Positions 63,826-64,000 of a stretch of 64,000 nucleotides of DNA are shown here, piece after piece. The stretch's first letter is position 1. Every line of letters begins with the position of its first letter. The position numbers and the translations under genes were made by a program. This DNA is from Streptomyces sp. V3I8 (GTDB taxonomy: Bacteria; Actinomycetota; Actinomycetes; Streptomycetales; Streptomycetaceae), in the NCBI RefSeq assembly GCF_030817535.1, contig NZ_JAUSZL010000002.1:1426001-1490000 (forward strand). Direction: 5' to 3'. The notes beneath the pieces were generated by a model. It searched no databases and was not told the origin of the DNA. It was given only the letters and a program-made list of their open reading frames with translations.

Positions 63826-64000
63826 GCGGGTTCTCCTTCATCGTGTACGGCGGGTGCGCCGCGCCTGTGGGCGGTCACCCAGTAGCGGATGCTCTCGAAG
63901 AGCACCACCAGGGCCACGGCCACGGCGAGTGCCGTGAGCGCGACCTTGAAATCTTCTGCGGCGAGCAGCACGGCCAGGACGGTGACCAGCAGCGTCCTGC
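63822..64000 (-). CDS. Membrane protein, C-terminal end (5' part outside window)
   Basis: The last 59 or so codons of a gene entering from the right edge: two hydrophobic segments (TLLVTVLAVLLAA and ALTALAVAVALVVLFE), then IRYWVTAHRRG and an acidic end (HDEGEPA). Its TGA overlaps the nucleotidyltransferase ATG, so it belongs to the same operon. The family cannot be decided from this piece; membrane-bound DUF5941-type or CDP-alcohol-related proteins occur at such positions. Confidence 0.6.
   Translation of the reverse strand, partial: RTLLVTVLAVLLAAEDFKVALTALAVAVALVVLFESIRYWVTAHRRGAPAVHDEGEPA

Overview
The window is chromosomal DNA of a high-GC actinomycete, almost certainly a Streptomyces. 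The evidence is pervasive GTG and TTG starts, four-base ATGA/GTGA gene overlaps, a conservon (cvnA-D plus a GAF gene), a complete hopanoid cluster, and a LysM/M23 peptidase gene behind a ydaO-type c-di-AMP riboswitch. The calls rest on reading motifs, gene order and local sequence only; no database was searched.

Layout. 1-2.8 kb: end of an MFS exporter gene, a flavin monooxygenase and a nitroreductase. 2.9-3.8 kb: scar tissue, with a transposase fragment, a DUF4238 fragment and an inverted repeat. 3.8-22.5 kb: a genomic island between two perfect 98-bp direct repeats. The right repeat contains the 3' part of an intact tRNA-Pro(GGG) gene. The island holds an overlapping xis-int pair at its right end, a large unrecognised protein with duplicated His/Cys motifs at its left end, and between them a complete type I-E CRISPR-Cas locus. 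That locus is transcribed on one strand in the order array 2 - cas3 - cse1 - cse2 - cas7 - cas5 - cas6e - cas1 - cas2 - array 1. The arrays have 25 and 28 repeats and nearly identical leaders. The leader of array 1 overlaps the end of cas2.

22.6-44.8 kb: core and semi-core metabolism and regulation. This part has a split transketolase behind a MerR-like promoter, an MmcQ protein, a GNAT enzyme, two regulators, threonine catabolism (tdh-kbl), the conservon, an MBL hydrolase, an amino-acid dehydrogenase with a TetR regulator, a GDSL hydrolase, a Tat-secreted DUF6250 protein, the riboswitch-controlled LysM/M23 peptidase, a GH36 alpha-galactosidase, a PTP-like phosphatase, and an XRE-cupin/DUF6126 pair.

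44.9-58.2 kb: a minus-strand hopanoid operon, hpnC-hpnD-hpnE-prenyl synthase-shc-hpnG-hpnH-ispG-dxs-hpnO. It combines MEP precursor supply (dxs, ispG), squalene synthesis, cyclisation and side-chain building. The Dxs has an unusual low-complexity C-terminal tail. 58.6-64 kb: a second minus-strand cluster with a sugar-type nucleotidyltransferase, a glycerol-1-phosphate-dehydrogenase-like enzyme, a CDP-alcohol phosphatidyltransferase, a GT2 glycosyltransferase and a TagGH/Wzm-Wzt type ABC exporter. It probably makes and exports a phosphopolyol-containing surface polymer or lipid.

The most interesting region is the tRNA-integrated CRISPR-Cas island: its mobile context, the shared leader that contains cas2 codons, the layered repeat variants, an inverted lone repeat-like hairpin between cas3 and cse1, and the undescribed 742-residue companion gene.
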